This document shows, in pieces, positions 25,309 to 34,064 of a stretch of 64,000 nt of DNA. Made by a program: the position numbers and the translations under genes. The stretch is from assembly GCF_003312875.1 (NCBI RefSeq), contig NZ_CP015163.1, positions 8,494,001 to 8,558,000 of the forward strand, written 5' to 3'. The notes beneath the pieces are model-generated. The model was not told the DNA's origin and searched no databases. It was given only the letters and a program-made list of their open reading frames with translations. Position 1 is the first letter of the stretch. The number at the start of each line of letters is the position of its first letter. This DNA is from Amycolatopsis albispora (GTDB taxonomy: Bacteria; Actinomycetota; Actinomycetes; Mycobacteriales; Pseudonocardiaceae).

Positions 25309-25872
25309 TCAGCGGCCCAGCAACGCGGCGAGCCGGTCGATGGCCGGAGCCCCGGACGGCACTTGCTTCGGCGGCGCGAACGGGCTTCGGTCCGGCGGGA
25401 CGTCGGCGAGCTTGGCCCGGCTGAACTCCAGCGCGCGCTCCGCGACGTCCTCCGGGAACCCCGGCGGCTGTCCCGTGGCGCGGGCCAGATCCCAGCCGTG
25501 TACGAGTTCTTCGGTGGTGCGCAGCAGGATCGCGGCGACTCCCGGCACCGCGCCGACCGGCACCTCGAAGATCCGCGTCCGGATCTCGGGCTGCCGGAAT
25601 TCGGTGCGCAGTTCGCCGGTGGCCTTCCGATACGCGTCCGCCGGGGCGTCGCCGAGCGCGTCGGACTTGGCCGGGTCCAGTGCCTCGGGCGTCACGGCTG
25701 CCTCACCACGCAGGATGCCGGTGAACAGGCGGTTGCCGAGCACGAGGTGGTTGACCACGTCGCGCACGTTCCACGCCGGGCACGGGGTTTCCGCGTCCCA
25801 GCGCCGGATGCCGTCGATCAGCTCGGCCACGCGGGCGGTGGCGGCAGTCAGGTCGTCGAGTGGGTCGGTCAC
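25309..25872 (-). CDS. TIGR03086-type DinB/maleylpyruvate isomerase-like protein
   Basis: A 187-residue four-helix protein of the actinobacterial TIGR03086 group, related to mycothiol-dependent maleylpyruvate isomerases. The metal-binding pattern is visible as NVRDVVNHLVLGNRLF (His near residue 42) and ATTEELVHGWDLARATG-like TTEELVHGWDLARATG (His/Asp near 130). AGGAGG lies 5 nt before GTG 25872, an excellent ribosome site. It is divergent from an ECF-type sigma factor gene, 89 bp away, a pairing that suggests co-regulation. Confidence 0.85.
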   Translation of the reverse strand: MTDPLDDLTAATARVAELIDGIRRWDAETPCPAWNVRDVVNHLVLGNRLFTGILRGEAAVTPEALDPAKSDALGDAPADAYRKATGELRTEFRQPEIRTRIFEVPVGAVPGVAAILLRTTEELVHGWDLARATGQPPGFPEDVAERALEFSRAKLADVPPDRSPFAPPKQVPSGAPAIDRLAALLGR

Positions 25873-25961
25873 GGGTTCCTCCTGGGTTGATCATCGGTGG
25901 ACTCCTGTGCTGACACCACTCGCGCCCCGGACGGAACGGTCCGCCGTGCGAAGATCCGCGC

Positions 25962-26909
25962 GTGGACGTACTGGACCGCGCCCGCCGCGGGGACGAGCGG
26001 GCCTTCCGCGAGCTGACCGAACCGCACCACCACGAGCTGCGCGTCCACTGCTACCGCATGCTCGGCTCCCTCACCGACGCCGAGGACGTGCTGCAGGAAA
26101 CCCTGCTCGCGGCCTGGCGCGGGCTGGACGGCTACGCCTGCCGCGCCTCGGTGCGGACCTGGCTCTACCGCATCGCCACCAACCGCTGCCTCAACGCCAT
26201 GCGGGACGCCAGCCGTCGGCGCCCGCCCGAGCCGACGCCGTCGTTCGAGCCGCCGGAGCCCAGTCGCCGCACGGACGTGACGTGGCTCCAGCCGTGCCCG
26301 GACGCCGTGCTGGGCCCGGAAACCAGTTACCACCGCCGGGAAACCGTCGAACTCGCCTTCATCGCGGCCCTGCAACGGCTGCCGCCGCGGCAGACCGCCA
26401 CGCTCCTGCTGCGTGACGTGCTCGGTTATTCGACCGCCGAGGCCGCCGAACTGCTCGGCACCAGCCCGACCGCGGTCAAGGGCGCCCTGCAGCGCGCCCG
26501 CGCCCAGCTCGACCGGCCCGCCGACCCCGACCACACGCCGTTACCGGACTCCCCGGCTGAGCGCGAACTGACCCGGCGCTTCGCCGACGCGTTCACCGCC
26601 GGTGACGTGGACGGCATTCTCGCCCTGCTGACCGACGACGCGTGGTTGTCCATGCCACCCGCGCCGCACGAATACCAGGGCGACGGGATCGCCGCGTTGT
26701 TCACCACGTTCGCCACCTGGTGCGGGCCGCGCATCCGCCGTCTGGTGCCGACGCGCGCGAACACCCAGCCCGCGTTCGGCTGTTACCTCGACGGCAAACC
26801 GGCCGGGCTTTTTGTGCTGACCCCCACCGGCGACGGCATCAGCGCGCTGACCTGGTTCCTCCACGACGGTCTCCGGCCGCGGTTCGGCCTGCCCGCGACC
26901 GTCACCTGA
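25962..26909 (+). CDS. ECF-type sigma-70 factor with SnoaL-like C-terminal domain
   Basis: A 315-residue sigma factor. Region 2 includes FRELTEPHHHELRVHCYRMLGS and TDAEDVLQETLLAAWRGLDGY (core-binding and -10 recognition, about 14-65). Region 4 is LQRLPPRQTATLLLRDVLGYSTAEAAELLG (about 135-175). From about residue 185 an NTF2/SnoaL-like domain follows (ELTRRFADAFTAGDVDGILALLTDDAWLSMPP), as in ECF groups that use a fused domain in place of a separate anti-sigma factor. GTG 25962 opens the frame. The inducing signal is unknown. Confidence 0.88.
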   Translation: MDVLDRARRGDERAFRELTEPHHHELRVHCYRMLGSLTDAEDVLQETLLAAWRGLDGYACRASVRTWLYRIATNRCLNAMRDASRRRPPEPTPSFEPPEPSRRTDVTWLQPCPDAVLGPETSYHRRETVELAFIAALQRLPPRQTATLLLRDVLGYSTAEAAELLGTSPTAVKGALQRARAQLDRPADPDHTPLPDSPAERELTRRFADAFTAGDVDGILALLTDDAWLSMPPAPHEYQGDGIAALFTTFATWCGPRIRRLVPTRANTQPAFGCYLDGKPAGLFVLTPTGDGISALTWFLHDGLRPRFGLPATVT

Positions 26910-26929
26910 CCGGGTGAGAGACTGCGGTT

Positions 26930-27508
26930 GTGACCCAAGCCACGCTGCACATGCACCAGAAGGTCACCTTCGCGGTGAACCGCTACCAGATCTTCGCCGA
27001 CCAGGGCGGCGAGCCCGGCGAGCTGATCGCGTTCGTCGAGCAGAAACGGCTGAAGTTCAAGGAAGAGGTGACCATCTACACCGACTCGTCGAAGCGCGCC
27101 GTGCTGGCCAGGTTCAAGGCCCGCAAGGTGATCGACCTCGGCAGCGGCTACGACGTCACCGACGCCGACGGCCGGTCGATCGGCCTGTTCCGCAAGGACT
27201 TCGGCAAGTCGCTGGTCAACTCGACCTGGCACCTCGACCAGCCGGGCAGGCCCACGGTCACCGGCCGCGAGCGCCACGGCGGCATCGCCGTGCTGCGGCG
27301 GGTGTGGAACTTCCTGCCGATCATCGAGAACATCCCGTTCCCGTTCCGCTACCACTTCGACTTCGCCGGCGAAAACGGCCCGGTGTTCAGCGTGGACAAG
27401 AAGACCTGGCTGCGCGACCACTACCGGATCGACATCGCCGACGCCGGGATCGACCACCGGCTGGTGATCGCGCAGGCGGTGGCGGTGGACGCGCTGCAGG
27501 CCCGCTAG
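26930..27508 (+). CDS. LURP-one-related/scramblase-like protein
   Basis: A 192-residue protein of the LURP-one-related (Tubby C-terminal-like) family. The beta-rich core is seen as FAVNRYQIFADQGG, LIAFVEQKRLKFKEEVTIYTD, VIDLGSGYDVTDADGRSIGLFRKDFGKSL and WHLDQPG. These proteins have a membrane-phospholipid scramblase-like barrel; their bacterial role is unknown. GTG 26930 begins VTQATLHMHQKV. Its stop codon lies in a CTAG tetramer shared with the convergent glyoxalase gene. Confidence 0.82.
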   Translation: MTQATLHMHQKVTFAVNRYQIFADQGGEPGELIAFVEQKRLKFKEEVTIYTDSSKRAVLARFKARKVIDLGSGYDVTDADGRSIGLFRKDFGKSLVNSTWHLDQPGRPTVTGRERHGGIAVLRRVWNFLPIIENIPFPFRYHFDFAGENGPVFSVDKKTWLRDHYRIDIADAGIDHRLVIAQAVAVDALQAR

Positions 27509-27894
27509 CGCACCGCCTGGCCGATGCCGAGCATGTTGCCCTCGCTGTCGCGGAACCACGCACCGCGCTCGCCGCGGCCCTTGCTCGGATAGTTGCCGTC
27601 GATTTCGATGATGCCGCCGACGGTGCCCTCGTACTCCTCGAACACCACCCCGCGGGCACGCAGCGCGGCGACGGTGGCGTCGATGTCGTCGACGTTGAAC
27701 GCCAGCTGGGTGAACGAGCCGTCGGCGGCACCGGCCGAGGCGAACAGGCAGAAAACCCCGGCGGCGCCTTCGTAACGGAGGCCGCCCTCGCGCTCCTCGA
27801 CCGGTTCGAGGCCGAGCTTTTCGGCGTACCAGCGTCGTGCTCGTTCGAGGTCCTGCGTGGGGATGCGGGCTTCGATCCGCGCGTCTCTCAGCAT
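27505..27894 (-). CDS. Glyoxalase/bleomycin-resistance (VOC) family protein
   Basis: A 129-residue vicinal-oxygen-chelate protein with two beta-alpha-beta-beta-beta units: IEARIPTQDLERARRWYAEKLGLEP and LAFNVDDIDATVAALRARGVVFEEY, ending GAWFRDSEGNMLGIGQ. ATG 27894 is used because the extension to 28026 is Arg-rich and covers promoter-like sequence. Substrate and metal are unknown. It ends inside the CTAG shared with the LURP-one gene. Confidence 0.86.
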   Translation of the reverse strand: MLRDARIEARIPTQDLERARRWYAEKLGLEPVEEREGGLRYEGAAGVFCLFASAGAADGSFTQLAFNVDDIDATVAALRARGVVFEEYEGTVGGIIEIDGNYPSKGRGERGAWFRDSEGNMLGIGQAVR

Positions 27895-28122
27895 TCGCCC
27901 GATGGTAGGCGGTACGCCCGGATGGGCGTGACGCCGGTCACGTCCGGAACGCGGCCCGTTGACGGCGGTACGAGCCCGTCCGCGTACACTCCGTGTTCGC
28001 GCACGCCCGGCCCGGCGGACCCGCAACCCTGATCAGAACGCGGCGGTTTGGTTACTCGCCCGCAACCCACGTGGTGGACGTTCGTTCTGTCCTGCGCGTG
28101 CGCCCGACGAAAGGACCCATCG

Positions 28123-29121
28123 ATGAGGCTGCCGAGACGGCTCGCCGCGATCGCGGCCTGCCTGCTCCTGGCCGCGTGCGGGGCTGAGCCGCCGCCAGAG
28201 CAGCAGGCGCGGCCGGTCGAGGTCGCCTTTGTGCCCAAGGTGCAGTCCATCGCCTACTTCGACGCGATGAACGAGGGAGGCAGGCGCGCGGCGCAGCTGC
28301 TCGGCGTGAACTGGACCTACCGCGGCCCGCTCACCGCGGACGCCGCCGAGCAGGCGGCCATCGTGCGCGAGTTCGTCGGCCGCGGGGTGAACGTGGTGGT
28401 GGTCGCCCCGAACGACCCGGAGTCCTTCGCCCCGGTGGTCGCCGAGGCCAAGGCCAGGGGCGTCCGCGTGCTCACCACCGACACCGACGCGCCCAACTCC
28501 GGCCGCGAACTCTTCGTCAACCAGGCGGGCGCGGAAAGCGTCGGCCGCGCGCTGACCGACGCGCTGATGCGCAAGACCGGCGGCGCCGGGCAGTACGCGA
28601 TCGTGTCCTGCGGTCCGGCCGCGGCGAACCTCAACGCCTGGATCGCCGTGCAGAAGGCCTACACCGCGCAGAACTACCCCGAAGCGCAGATCGTCGACAT
28701 CGTCTACGTCGGCGAGGACCAGAACGCGGCCGCCGCCAAGGCCAAAGAACTGATGGCCGCGCACCCCCAGCTCACCGGGCTGGTCGGCGAGTGCACCACC
28801 TCCGCGCCGGGCGTGGCGAAGGCGGTCCGCGAGGCCGGGCGCATCGGGCAGGTCTTCACCGTGGGCGTCGGCACCCCGCAGTCGATGAAGGAGTACCTGC
28901 GTGACGGCTCGGCGTCGGCGTCGGTGCTGTGGGACGTGGAGAACCTCGGTTACCTGACCGCGTGGGCGGCGAAGCTGGCCGCCGACGGCAAGGTCCCGGA
29001 GCCGATGAACAACGTCAGCCCCGAACTGCCAGCCGTGCGCTACAGCGGCGCCGACAAGACCCTGGTCCTGGGCGACCCGCTGCTGATCACCAACGACAAC
29101 GTGGACCAGTTCGACTATTAG
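28123..29121 (+). CDS. Lipoprotein sugar-binding protein (periplasmic-binding type I)
   Basis: A 332-residue exported lipoprotein: lipobox LLAAC with Cys at residue 19. The mature part is a type I periplasmic-binding fold (VEVAFVPKVQSIAYFDAMNEGGRRAA, VNVVVVAPNDPESFAPVV, ARGVRVLTTDTDAP, GQYAIVSCGPAAANLNAWI), closest in feel to LsrB/RhaS-type binding proteins for AI-2 or sugars. AAAGGA lies about 8 nt before ATG 28123. No ABC permease or ATPase gene is adjacent, so it is an orphan binding protein or works with a distant transporter. It ends in a TTAG shared with convergent iniC. Confidence 0.85.
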   Translation: MRLPRRLAAIAACLLLAACGAEPPPEQQARPVEVAFVPKVQSIAYFDAMNEGGRRAAQLLGVNWTYRGPLTADAAEQAAIVREFVGRGVNVVVVAPNDPESFAPVVAEAKARGVRVLTTDTDAPNSGRELFVNQAGAESVGRALTDALMRKTGGAGQYAIVSCGPAAANLNAWIAVQKAYTAQNYPEAQIVDIVYVGEDQNAAAAKAKELMAAHPQLTGLVGECTTSAPGVAKAVREAGRIGQVFTVGVGTPQSMKEYLRDGSASASVLWDVENLGYLTAWAAKLAADGKVPEPMNNVSPELPAVRYSGADKTLVLGDPLLITNDNVDQFDY

Positions 29122-30560
29122 GGCGCCACCGGATCCCGCGCCAGCATCGCCTCGCAACTGCGCAGCACCACCTCGGCGGCCCGCCGGGCGACGCCGCTCA
29201 GCGCCGGGTTGACCGCCTGCTCCCGCCAGTGCCACAGCGCGTCCTGGATGGCCTCCTGCAGTTCAGCCGGGGAGACCTCCTCCTCGATGCCCAGTCGTTC
29301 CAGCAGGCCGACGCCGTGGCCGCCGGTCAGCCGGATGGCGTCCTCCGCCAGTTCGTCCGGCAGCTCGGTCCGGCCACCGCGCAACGCCGCCAGCACGCGC
29401 AGCTCGGCGAACGCGTGCGCGCCGGACACCAGGCGGTCCAGCTCGGCGGCCAGCTGCTCGCTGCCGTGCCGTGGTTCCCGGCGCAGCAGCACCTCCAGCC
29501 CGAGCAGCGCCGCGCGGGCCTTCAGCACGTCCTCGCGGGCGGCGAACTGCAGCCCGATCGCGTCCCGCAGCTCGCCGAGCCCGCTGCGCTGCACCAGCTG
29601 ACCGGCCAGCGCGGGCACGGTGTTCGCGCCGCGGCGGATCAGCGTGGTCGCCAGGCGCAGCCCGAACAGGCCGAACCGGCCGAGCAGCCATTCGCGGGCG
29701 CTGGGCTTCAGCGGCAGTGGCGCGTCGGCGCGGACGAACCGGTCCGCCGACAGCAGCCTGCTTTCCAGATCCGGCCGGGGGACCTGCGCGAGCGCGGACA
29801 GCGCGGCGAACTCCGGTTCGCTCAGCGTGCGGCCCGCGCTCGCCACCAGCCCGGCGACCGCGATCACGTCCTGGCACAGGTCCTGCACCTCGTCGGTGCG
29901 GCGGTAGCGGCGAGCCACCTGCCGGGCCGAGATCAACGCGTCGACCCGGCCGGCGCCGAGTTCGTCCGCCCTGGACAACACCACCATCGCGTGCACCGGC
30001 AGGGCCCAGCCGCTCGGCGGGCCGTGCAGCGAGCGCAGCGCGTCCAGCTCGGGGCCGTGCGGCCGTCGCACCAGGTACAGCACGGCGTCGGCGTCGGTGA
30101 GCCCACCGGCCAGCGCCTGCGGTCCGGCCTCGGGATCCAGCGCGGGCGTGTCCATCAGCACCAGGTCACGCAGCTGGCGGCTCGGCCAATCGACCACCAG
30201 CCGGTCCACCTGCTGCCCCGACAGCGGCGACAGGTCCACGCGCAGCCGCCGGTCGGTGCGCTCGGCGCCCAGCTCCCACGGCGCGGCCCCACCCGGCGGA
30301 TAGGCCAGCGCACGCGGCGCCGACCCGCCCTGGTACCAGGTCATCACCTGGCGGTCACCGAGCTTGAGCGGCGCCACCTCGTCCCCCGCCAGCGCGTTGA
30401 GCAGGCTCGACTTCCCGGCACCGGACGAGCCGACCACGGCCAGCCGCAGCGGTTCGGCGAACCGCGCCAGGTGCCGTTCCAGCCAGCTCGTCGCGCGGGC
30501 GTTGTCCTGGTAGAGCGAGAGGGCGCGCTGGAGCAGTTCGCCGGCGGCCTCGGCGATCAC
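29118..30560 (-). CDS. iniC: IniC-like dynamin-family GTPase
   Basis: A 480-residue dynamin-like GTPase and last gene of the iniBAC-type operon. The P-loop is VVGSSGAGKSSLLNALAG at about residues 41-58, switch II is LVLMDTPALDPEAG, and the guanine-specificity loop appears as VVLSRADE (N/TKxD-like, with SRAD). The helical C-terminal half would form the stalk. GTG 30560 overlaps the iniA stop by 4 bp (GTGA). In mycobacteria IniA/IniC are induced by cell-wall drugs and IniA has a membrane-remodelling dynamin fold; that role is inferred here. Confidence 0.82.
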   Translation of the reverse strand: MIAEAAGELLQRALSLYQDNARATSWLERHLARFAEPLRLAVVGSSGAGKSSLLNALAGDEVAPLKLGDRQVMTWYQGGSAPRALAYPPGGAAPWELGAERTDRRLRVDLSPLSGQQVDRLVVDWPSRQLRDLVLMDTPALDPEAGPQALAGGLTDADAVLYLVRRPHGPELDALRSLHGPPSGWALPVHAMVVLSRADELGAGRVDALISARQVARRYRRTDEVQDLCQDVIAVAGLVASAGRTLSEPEFAALSALAQVPRPDLESRLLSADRFVRADAPLPLKPSAREWLLGRFGLFGLRLATTLIRRGANTVPALAGQLVQRSGLGELRDAIGLQFAAREDVLKARAALLGLEVLLRREPRHGSEQLAAELDRLVSGAHAFAELRVLAALRGGRTELPDELAEDAIRLTGGHGVGLLERLGIEEEVSPAELQEAIQDALWHWREQAVNPALSGVARRAAEVVLRSCEAMLARDPVAP

Positions 30561-32392
30561 GCGATCAGCCCCCGCGGGGAACTGGGCACGATCCGCGTCG
30601 CCGACAGGGCCTTGATCCGCTGCTTGATCGCGGCCAGCTCGTTCACCGCGGTCCTGATCTCCTGCGCGCGCTGCTTGCGCTGCGCGGCCTCGTTGTCGAT
30701 GACCTGCTTGATCGCCTTGGCCGACGCGGTGATCTCCTGCCGCTGCTGCTGGGCGTAGGCGGTGAACCGGTCGCGCAGCGCGCGCTGCAGCAGTCGCGCG
30801 GCGTCCTTGCTCTCCTTGCCGTAGGCCAGGAAGAAGTCGTCGACGTGGCGCTGCGCGGCGGTTTTCGCGGTGGCCTGCCGCCGCTTGAGCCGGTTGCCGC
30901 GCTCCTCGAACACGCTCTTCGCACCGAAGGCGGCACCGGCGCCCAGCGAGATCGGGTTGATCAGCGGCATGCCGGCCACCGTGGTCGCCAGGCCGAACAT
31001 CAGCAGGCCGGTGTACGACCCGCGCATGCCGACGAAGAGCTTCTGGCCGACGGTGAACCGCTCGACCCGCGGCTTGCGGATGCCGCTCGCGTGGTCCGGC
31101 GGCGCGTCCGCGACCAGCAGCTCGTGCAGTAGGTTCTCGTCGCCCGGCGCGACCTGCCTGGCCAGCTTGTGCGCGATCCAGTCGAACCGCTCCAGCAGCC
31201 AGTTGAAGTTGGTCTCGGCGACGGTGGCCAGGTTGTCCTGCAGCCAGTCCTCGAAGGTGTCCCAGTCGCGCGAGGGGTCGGCGGTGTCGAAGTACTCGTC
31301 GACGTCGCGCAGGATCTGCCGCGTGCGGTCGCGCAGGTCGTACTCGAGGTCGGCGATCAGGTCGGCGATCTCGTCGCCGAGCAGCGTCTGCCAGCGCGCC
31401 GAGTCCTGCTGGAGCTGCTCCAGCTTGCGGCCGGCGGCCTGCCAGCGGGCGACCACCTCCGGCGAGTCCCCGCGCTGGGTGGTGGCGAACTCCTCGTGCA
31501 GCGGCGGCACCAGCTGGTCCACGGTCATCCCGGCCAGCGCGGCCACCGACCGGGTGTGCAGCACGTCGGCCTGGTCCAGCCACTCGTGCTTGAGCCGGTG
31601 CAGCAGCTCCTCGAAGCCCGATTCGGCGTTGAGGTCGCGGTCGCCCGCCTTCGCCGCGGCCAGCCGGAGCGCGGCTGAGACCGGCACCACCGTGGCGCTC
31701 ACCCCGGCCTTGGCCAGCCGCGCGCGGTTGCGCTCGGCCACCACCCGCCAGCCCGGCACGATGTCGATCTTGGTCAGCGCCACCATCACCGTCGGGCAGA
31801 CCCGGGAGACCTGGCCGAGCAGGTCCAGCTCGCTCGGGGTGAACTCGCTCGTCGCGTCGGTGGCCATCAGCACCGCGTCGGCCTGCAGGATCTCCGAGAG
31901 CGCGTGCGCCGAGCGGGCGGCGTGCCCGGCGGGCGGGGTGTCGATCAGCACCAGGCCGGTGGCCAGCAGCGCCCGCGGCAGGCCGATGTGCGCGCGGGCG
32001 ATCTCGGTGCCCGGCTGGGCGGCCTCGCGGTTGGCGTCGGCGGTCACCGAGTCGACCGCGGCGGGCACCAGCTGGTTCGACGGGCCGCTCTCGATCATCC
32101 GGTCGTTGCGCGGAGCGCTCAGCACCACCGCCGCGGTGGGGGCTTCGGCGTACTCCACCACCGCGGGCACGGTGGTGGTCAGGTCGTCACCCGTGGCGCA
32201 CACCGGCGCGTTGACCAGCGCGTTCACCAGCTGGCTCTTGCCCTGCCCGGTCTCGCCGATGACCAGGATGCGCAGCTTCGGGTCCACCAGCTGGGCGCGT
32301 CTTTCGCGCAGCCGGCGGAGCAGGTCCGGGGTTCCGTGCGCGGCGCAGGCCCGGATGGTGTCGTCCATCAGCTGGAGCCAGGGCGGAGCCAT
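30557..32392 (-). CDS. iniA: IniA-like dynamin-family GTPase
   Basis: A 611-residue dynamin-like protein. Walker A is VIGETGQGKSQLVNALVN (about residues 44-61), switch II LVLIDTPPAGHAARSAHALS and the specificity loop VALTKIDIV. A C-terminal stretch at about 445-480 (GLLMFGLATTVAGMPLINPISLGAGAAFG) is hydrophobic and fits the membrane-inserting tip of IniA. Long helices and Arg/Lys-rich coils follow. ATG 32392 follows an in-frame GTG 32395; either could be used. It lies 140 bp downstream of iniB, behind a strong hairpin, and is coupled to iniC. Confidence 0.87.
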   Translation of the reverse strand: MAPPWLQLMDDTIRACAAHGTPDLLRRLRERRAQLVDPKLRILVIGETGQGKSQLVNALVNAPVCATGDDLTTTVPAVVEYAEAPTAAVVLSAPRNDRMIESGPSNQLVPAAVDSVTADANREAAQPGTEIARAHIGLPRALLATGLVLIDTPPAGHAARSAHALSEILQADAVLMATDATSEFTPSELDLLGQVSRVCPTVMVALTKIDIVPGWRVVAERNRARLAKAGVSATVVPVSAALRLAAAKAGDRDLNAESGFEELLHRLKHEWLDQADVLHTRSVAALAGMTVDQLVPPLHEEFATTQRGDSPEVVARWQAAGRKLEQLQQDSARWQTLLGDEIADLIADLEYDLRDRTRQILRDVDEYFDTADPSRDWDTFEDWLQDNLATVAETNFNWLLERFDWIAHKLARQVAPGDENLLHELLVADAPPDHASGIRKPRVERFTVGQKLFVGMRGSYTGLLMFGLATTVAGMPLINPISLGAGAAFGAKSVFEERGNRLKRRQATAKTAAQRHVDDFFLAYGKESKDAARLLQRALRDRFTAYAQQQRQEITASAKAIKQVIDNEAAQRKQRAQEIRTAVNELAAIKQRIKALSATRIVPSSPRGLIA

Positions 32393-32432
32393 CACCCGGA
32401 GGAGTGTGCCGTGTCCGAATCGAAATGCAAAA

Positions 32433-32468
32433 GTGGCCCGGTCCGTTCAGGTGAACGGACCGGGCCAC
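32433..32468 (-). terminator. Hairpin between iniB and iniA
   Basis: A perfect 17-bp stem (GTGGCCCGGTCCGTTCA and complement) with a 2-nt loop. On the minus strand it is followed by TTTTGCATTT, a standard intrinsic terminator layout. It is 64 bp after the iniB stop and 41 bp before iniA, so it should reduce iniA-iniC relative to iniB (partial termination) unless iniA has its own promoter. Confidence 0.85.
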
Positions 32469-32532
32469 GGGGAGGCGACCGCCGAGCGGGTGTAGCTGGC
32501 GCGGGCTCGACAGGGGAGGTAGTCGCCGTGAT

Positions 32533-33834
32533 CTAGAAGTCGAGCAGGCCGCCGGTGAGGTCACCCACGTCCGGCAGCGAGTGACCGGGGTTCAGCTGGC
32601 CGAGCGGGCTTTCGGAGGCACCGCCGGTGCTGCCGCCGGGCAGCGGGTTCGCCACCGGGAGCTCGGGCAGTTCGGGCAGGTCCACCGGCAGCTCGGCGGG
32701 CAGGTCCGACGGCACGTCCGCGGGCAGGTCGGTCGGCAGGTCGGCCGGGGTGTCCACCGGGGTTTCGGCGGGCAGCTCCGCGGGCAGGTCCGCCTCGGGC
32801 ACCTCGATCGGCAGGTTCTCCAGCTGGCCGGCGAGCTGGCCGGTGCCGGTGGCGATCTGGTCGGACAGGGAGGCGGCGCCGTCGGTGACCACCTGGTCGG
32901 CCGGGGCCGCGCCGGTCAGGTAACCGCCGAGGGTGGTGCCCCCGGTGGCCACGCCGTCCGCCAGCACCTCGCCACCGGTGGTGACGTACCCGGCGAGCGT
33001 GCCGGAGGTGGCCGACGCGGCTTCCTCACCGCTGCGCGGCATGGCGGCGTCGAGGGCGACGGGCTCGCCGAGACCGGCGAGGTGGTTGCCGCCGAGGTCG
33101 GCGAGCTGGTCGCTGTCGACCGAGTAGTGCTGGCCCGCGATGTTCAGCGAACCGGCGAAGCCGTCGGTGGAGGCGAACAGGTCGCCACCGAACTCGCCGG
33201 CCGGGGAGGCGGCACCGAAGGCGCCGTTGACCCCGTCGAGGCCACCCGCGCCGACGGCACCGGCGGACAGCTGCTCGCTGGCGAAGCCACCGGCCGCCGC
33301 GGCGCCCTGGGTGGTGCCGGAGACCGAGCCGCCGAGGTCGGCGGCGTCGCTGTCGGTGGCGAGCGAGGCGGCGGCGCCTTCGGCACTGGCCTCGCCGCTG
33401 GCGGTCCCGGTGAGCTGCTCACCGGCGTAGGTGCCGGTGGCGGCGAAACCCTCGGGGGAGACCTGGTGCGCGCCGGCCACCGAGCCGAGCGGGGTTTCCT
33501 CGGCGAAGGAGGAGGCGGTCAGGTCACCGAGCACGGGCAGCTCGGGCAGCGAACCGCCGTCGGCGACCTGCGCGAGCGCCTGCAGCTGGCCGATGGCGTC
33601 GGTGCCGGCCAGGTCACCGGTGGGCAGGCCGGACCCGAGCGACTCCGGGGTGAGCCCGCCGGGCGCGTAGTCGAGGACCAGCGGGACGACCTCCTGGACG
33701 TCCTGGGCGGTGATGTCCTGCAGGCCCGCGCCGGACAGGGCCGCGGCGGGGTCGGCGCCGAAGGCGGACCGCGCGGCGTCGTCGGTGAGCAGGTTCAGCA
33801 CGAAGTCGTGCAGGGTCTGGCCGGTGGGGGACAA
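32533..33834 (-). CDS. iniB: IniB-like Ala/Gly/Pro-rich protein
   Basis: A 433-residue protein. The conserved N-terminus is SPTGQTLHDFVLNLLTDDAARSAFGADP, with GLQDITAQDVQEVVPLVLDYAPGG, matching the IniB pattern of mycobacteria. The middle is Gly/Ala/Ser-rich low-complexity sequence, and the end (about 350-415) holds repeated PADLP/SDLPAELP units. There is no signal peptide. TTG 33834 is chosen because AGGAG lies 7 nt upstream (33842-33846); the longer frame to 33870 would read through this ribosome site. IniB is a cell-envelope-stress marker in mycobacteria; its molecular role is unknown. Confidence 0.78.
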   Translation of the reverse strand: MSPTGQTLHDFVLNLLTDDAARSAFGADPAAALSGAGLQDITAQDVQEVVPLVLDYAPGGLTPESLGSGLPTGDLAGTDAIGQLQALAQVADGGSLPELPVLGDLTASSFAEETPLGSVAGAHQVSPEGFAATGTYAGEQLTGTASGEASAEGAAASLATDSDAADLGGSVSGTTQGAAAAGGFASEQLSAGAVGAGGLDGVNGAFGAASPAGEFGGDLFASTDGFAGSLNIAGQHYSVDSDQLADLGGNHLAGLGEPVALDAAMPRSGEEAASATSGTLAGYVTTGGEVLADGVATGGTTLGGYLTGAAPADQVVTDGAASLSDQIATGTGQLAGQLENLPIEVPEADLPAELPAETPVDTPADLPTDLPADVPSDLPAELPVDLPELPELPVANPLPGGSTGGASESPLGQLNPGHSLPDVGDLTGGLLDF

Positions 33835-33921
33835 CTCGTTACTCCTAGGGCGGGGGGTGCTGCGGTTCACGCTAGGTAAGGGGGGCGGCCCGGCGCATCG
33901 GGGATGACACCGGTCGCGCCG

Positions 33922-33969
33922 CCCTAACCCGCACTTCGGACGCCCGCCCGGCGGTTAGGGGATTAGGGG
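33922..33969. promoter_or_regulatory. Inverted and direct TTAGGG repeats in the iniB/hsp70-like divergent region
   Basis: CCCTAACC (33922-33929) and GGTTAGGG (33953-33960) form an inverted pair, and TTAGGGG occurs again at once (33963-33969). They sit midway in the 230-bp region between iniB and the Hsp70-like gene. A regulator such as the nearby ATPase-LuxR protein could bind here; this is a guess from position and symmetry only. Confidence 0.35.
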
Positions 33970-34064
33970 CCGTTTCACTCTTTCGCATGGGGGACCCCTG
34001 CACGCGGTGTGTTCTTGGTAGGAAGAACTACTGTCCGCGCAAGCTCGTGAGGGATTCAGCCCGC

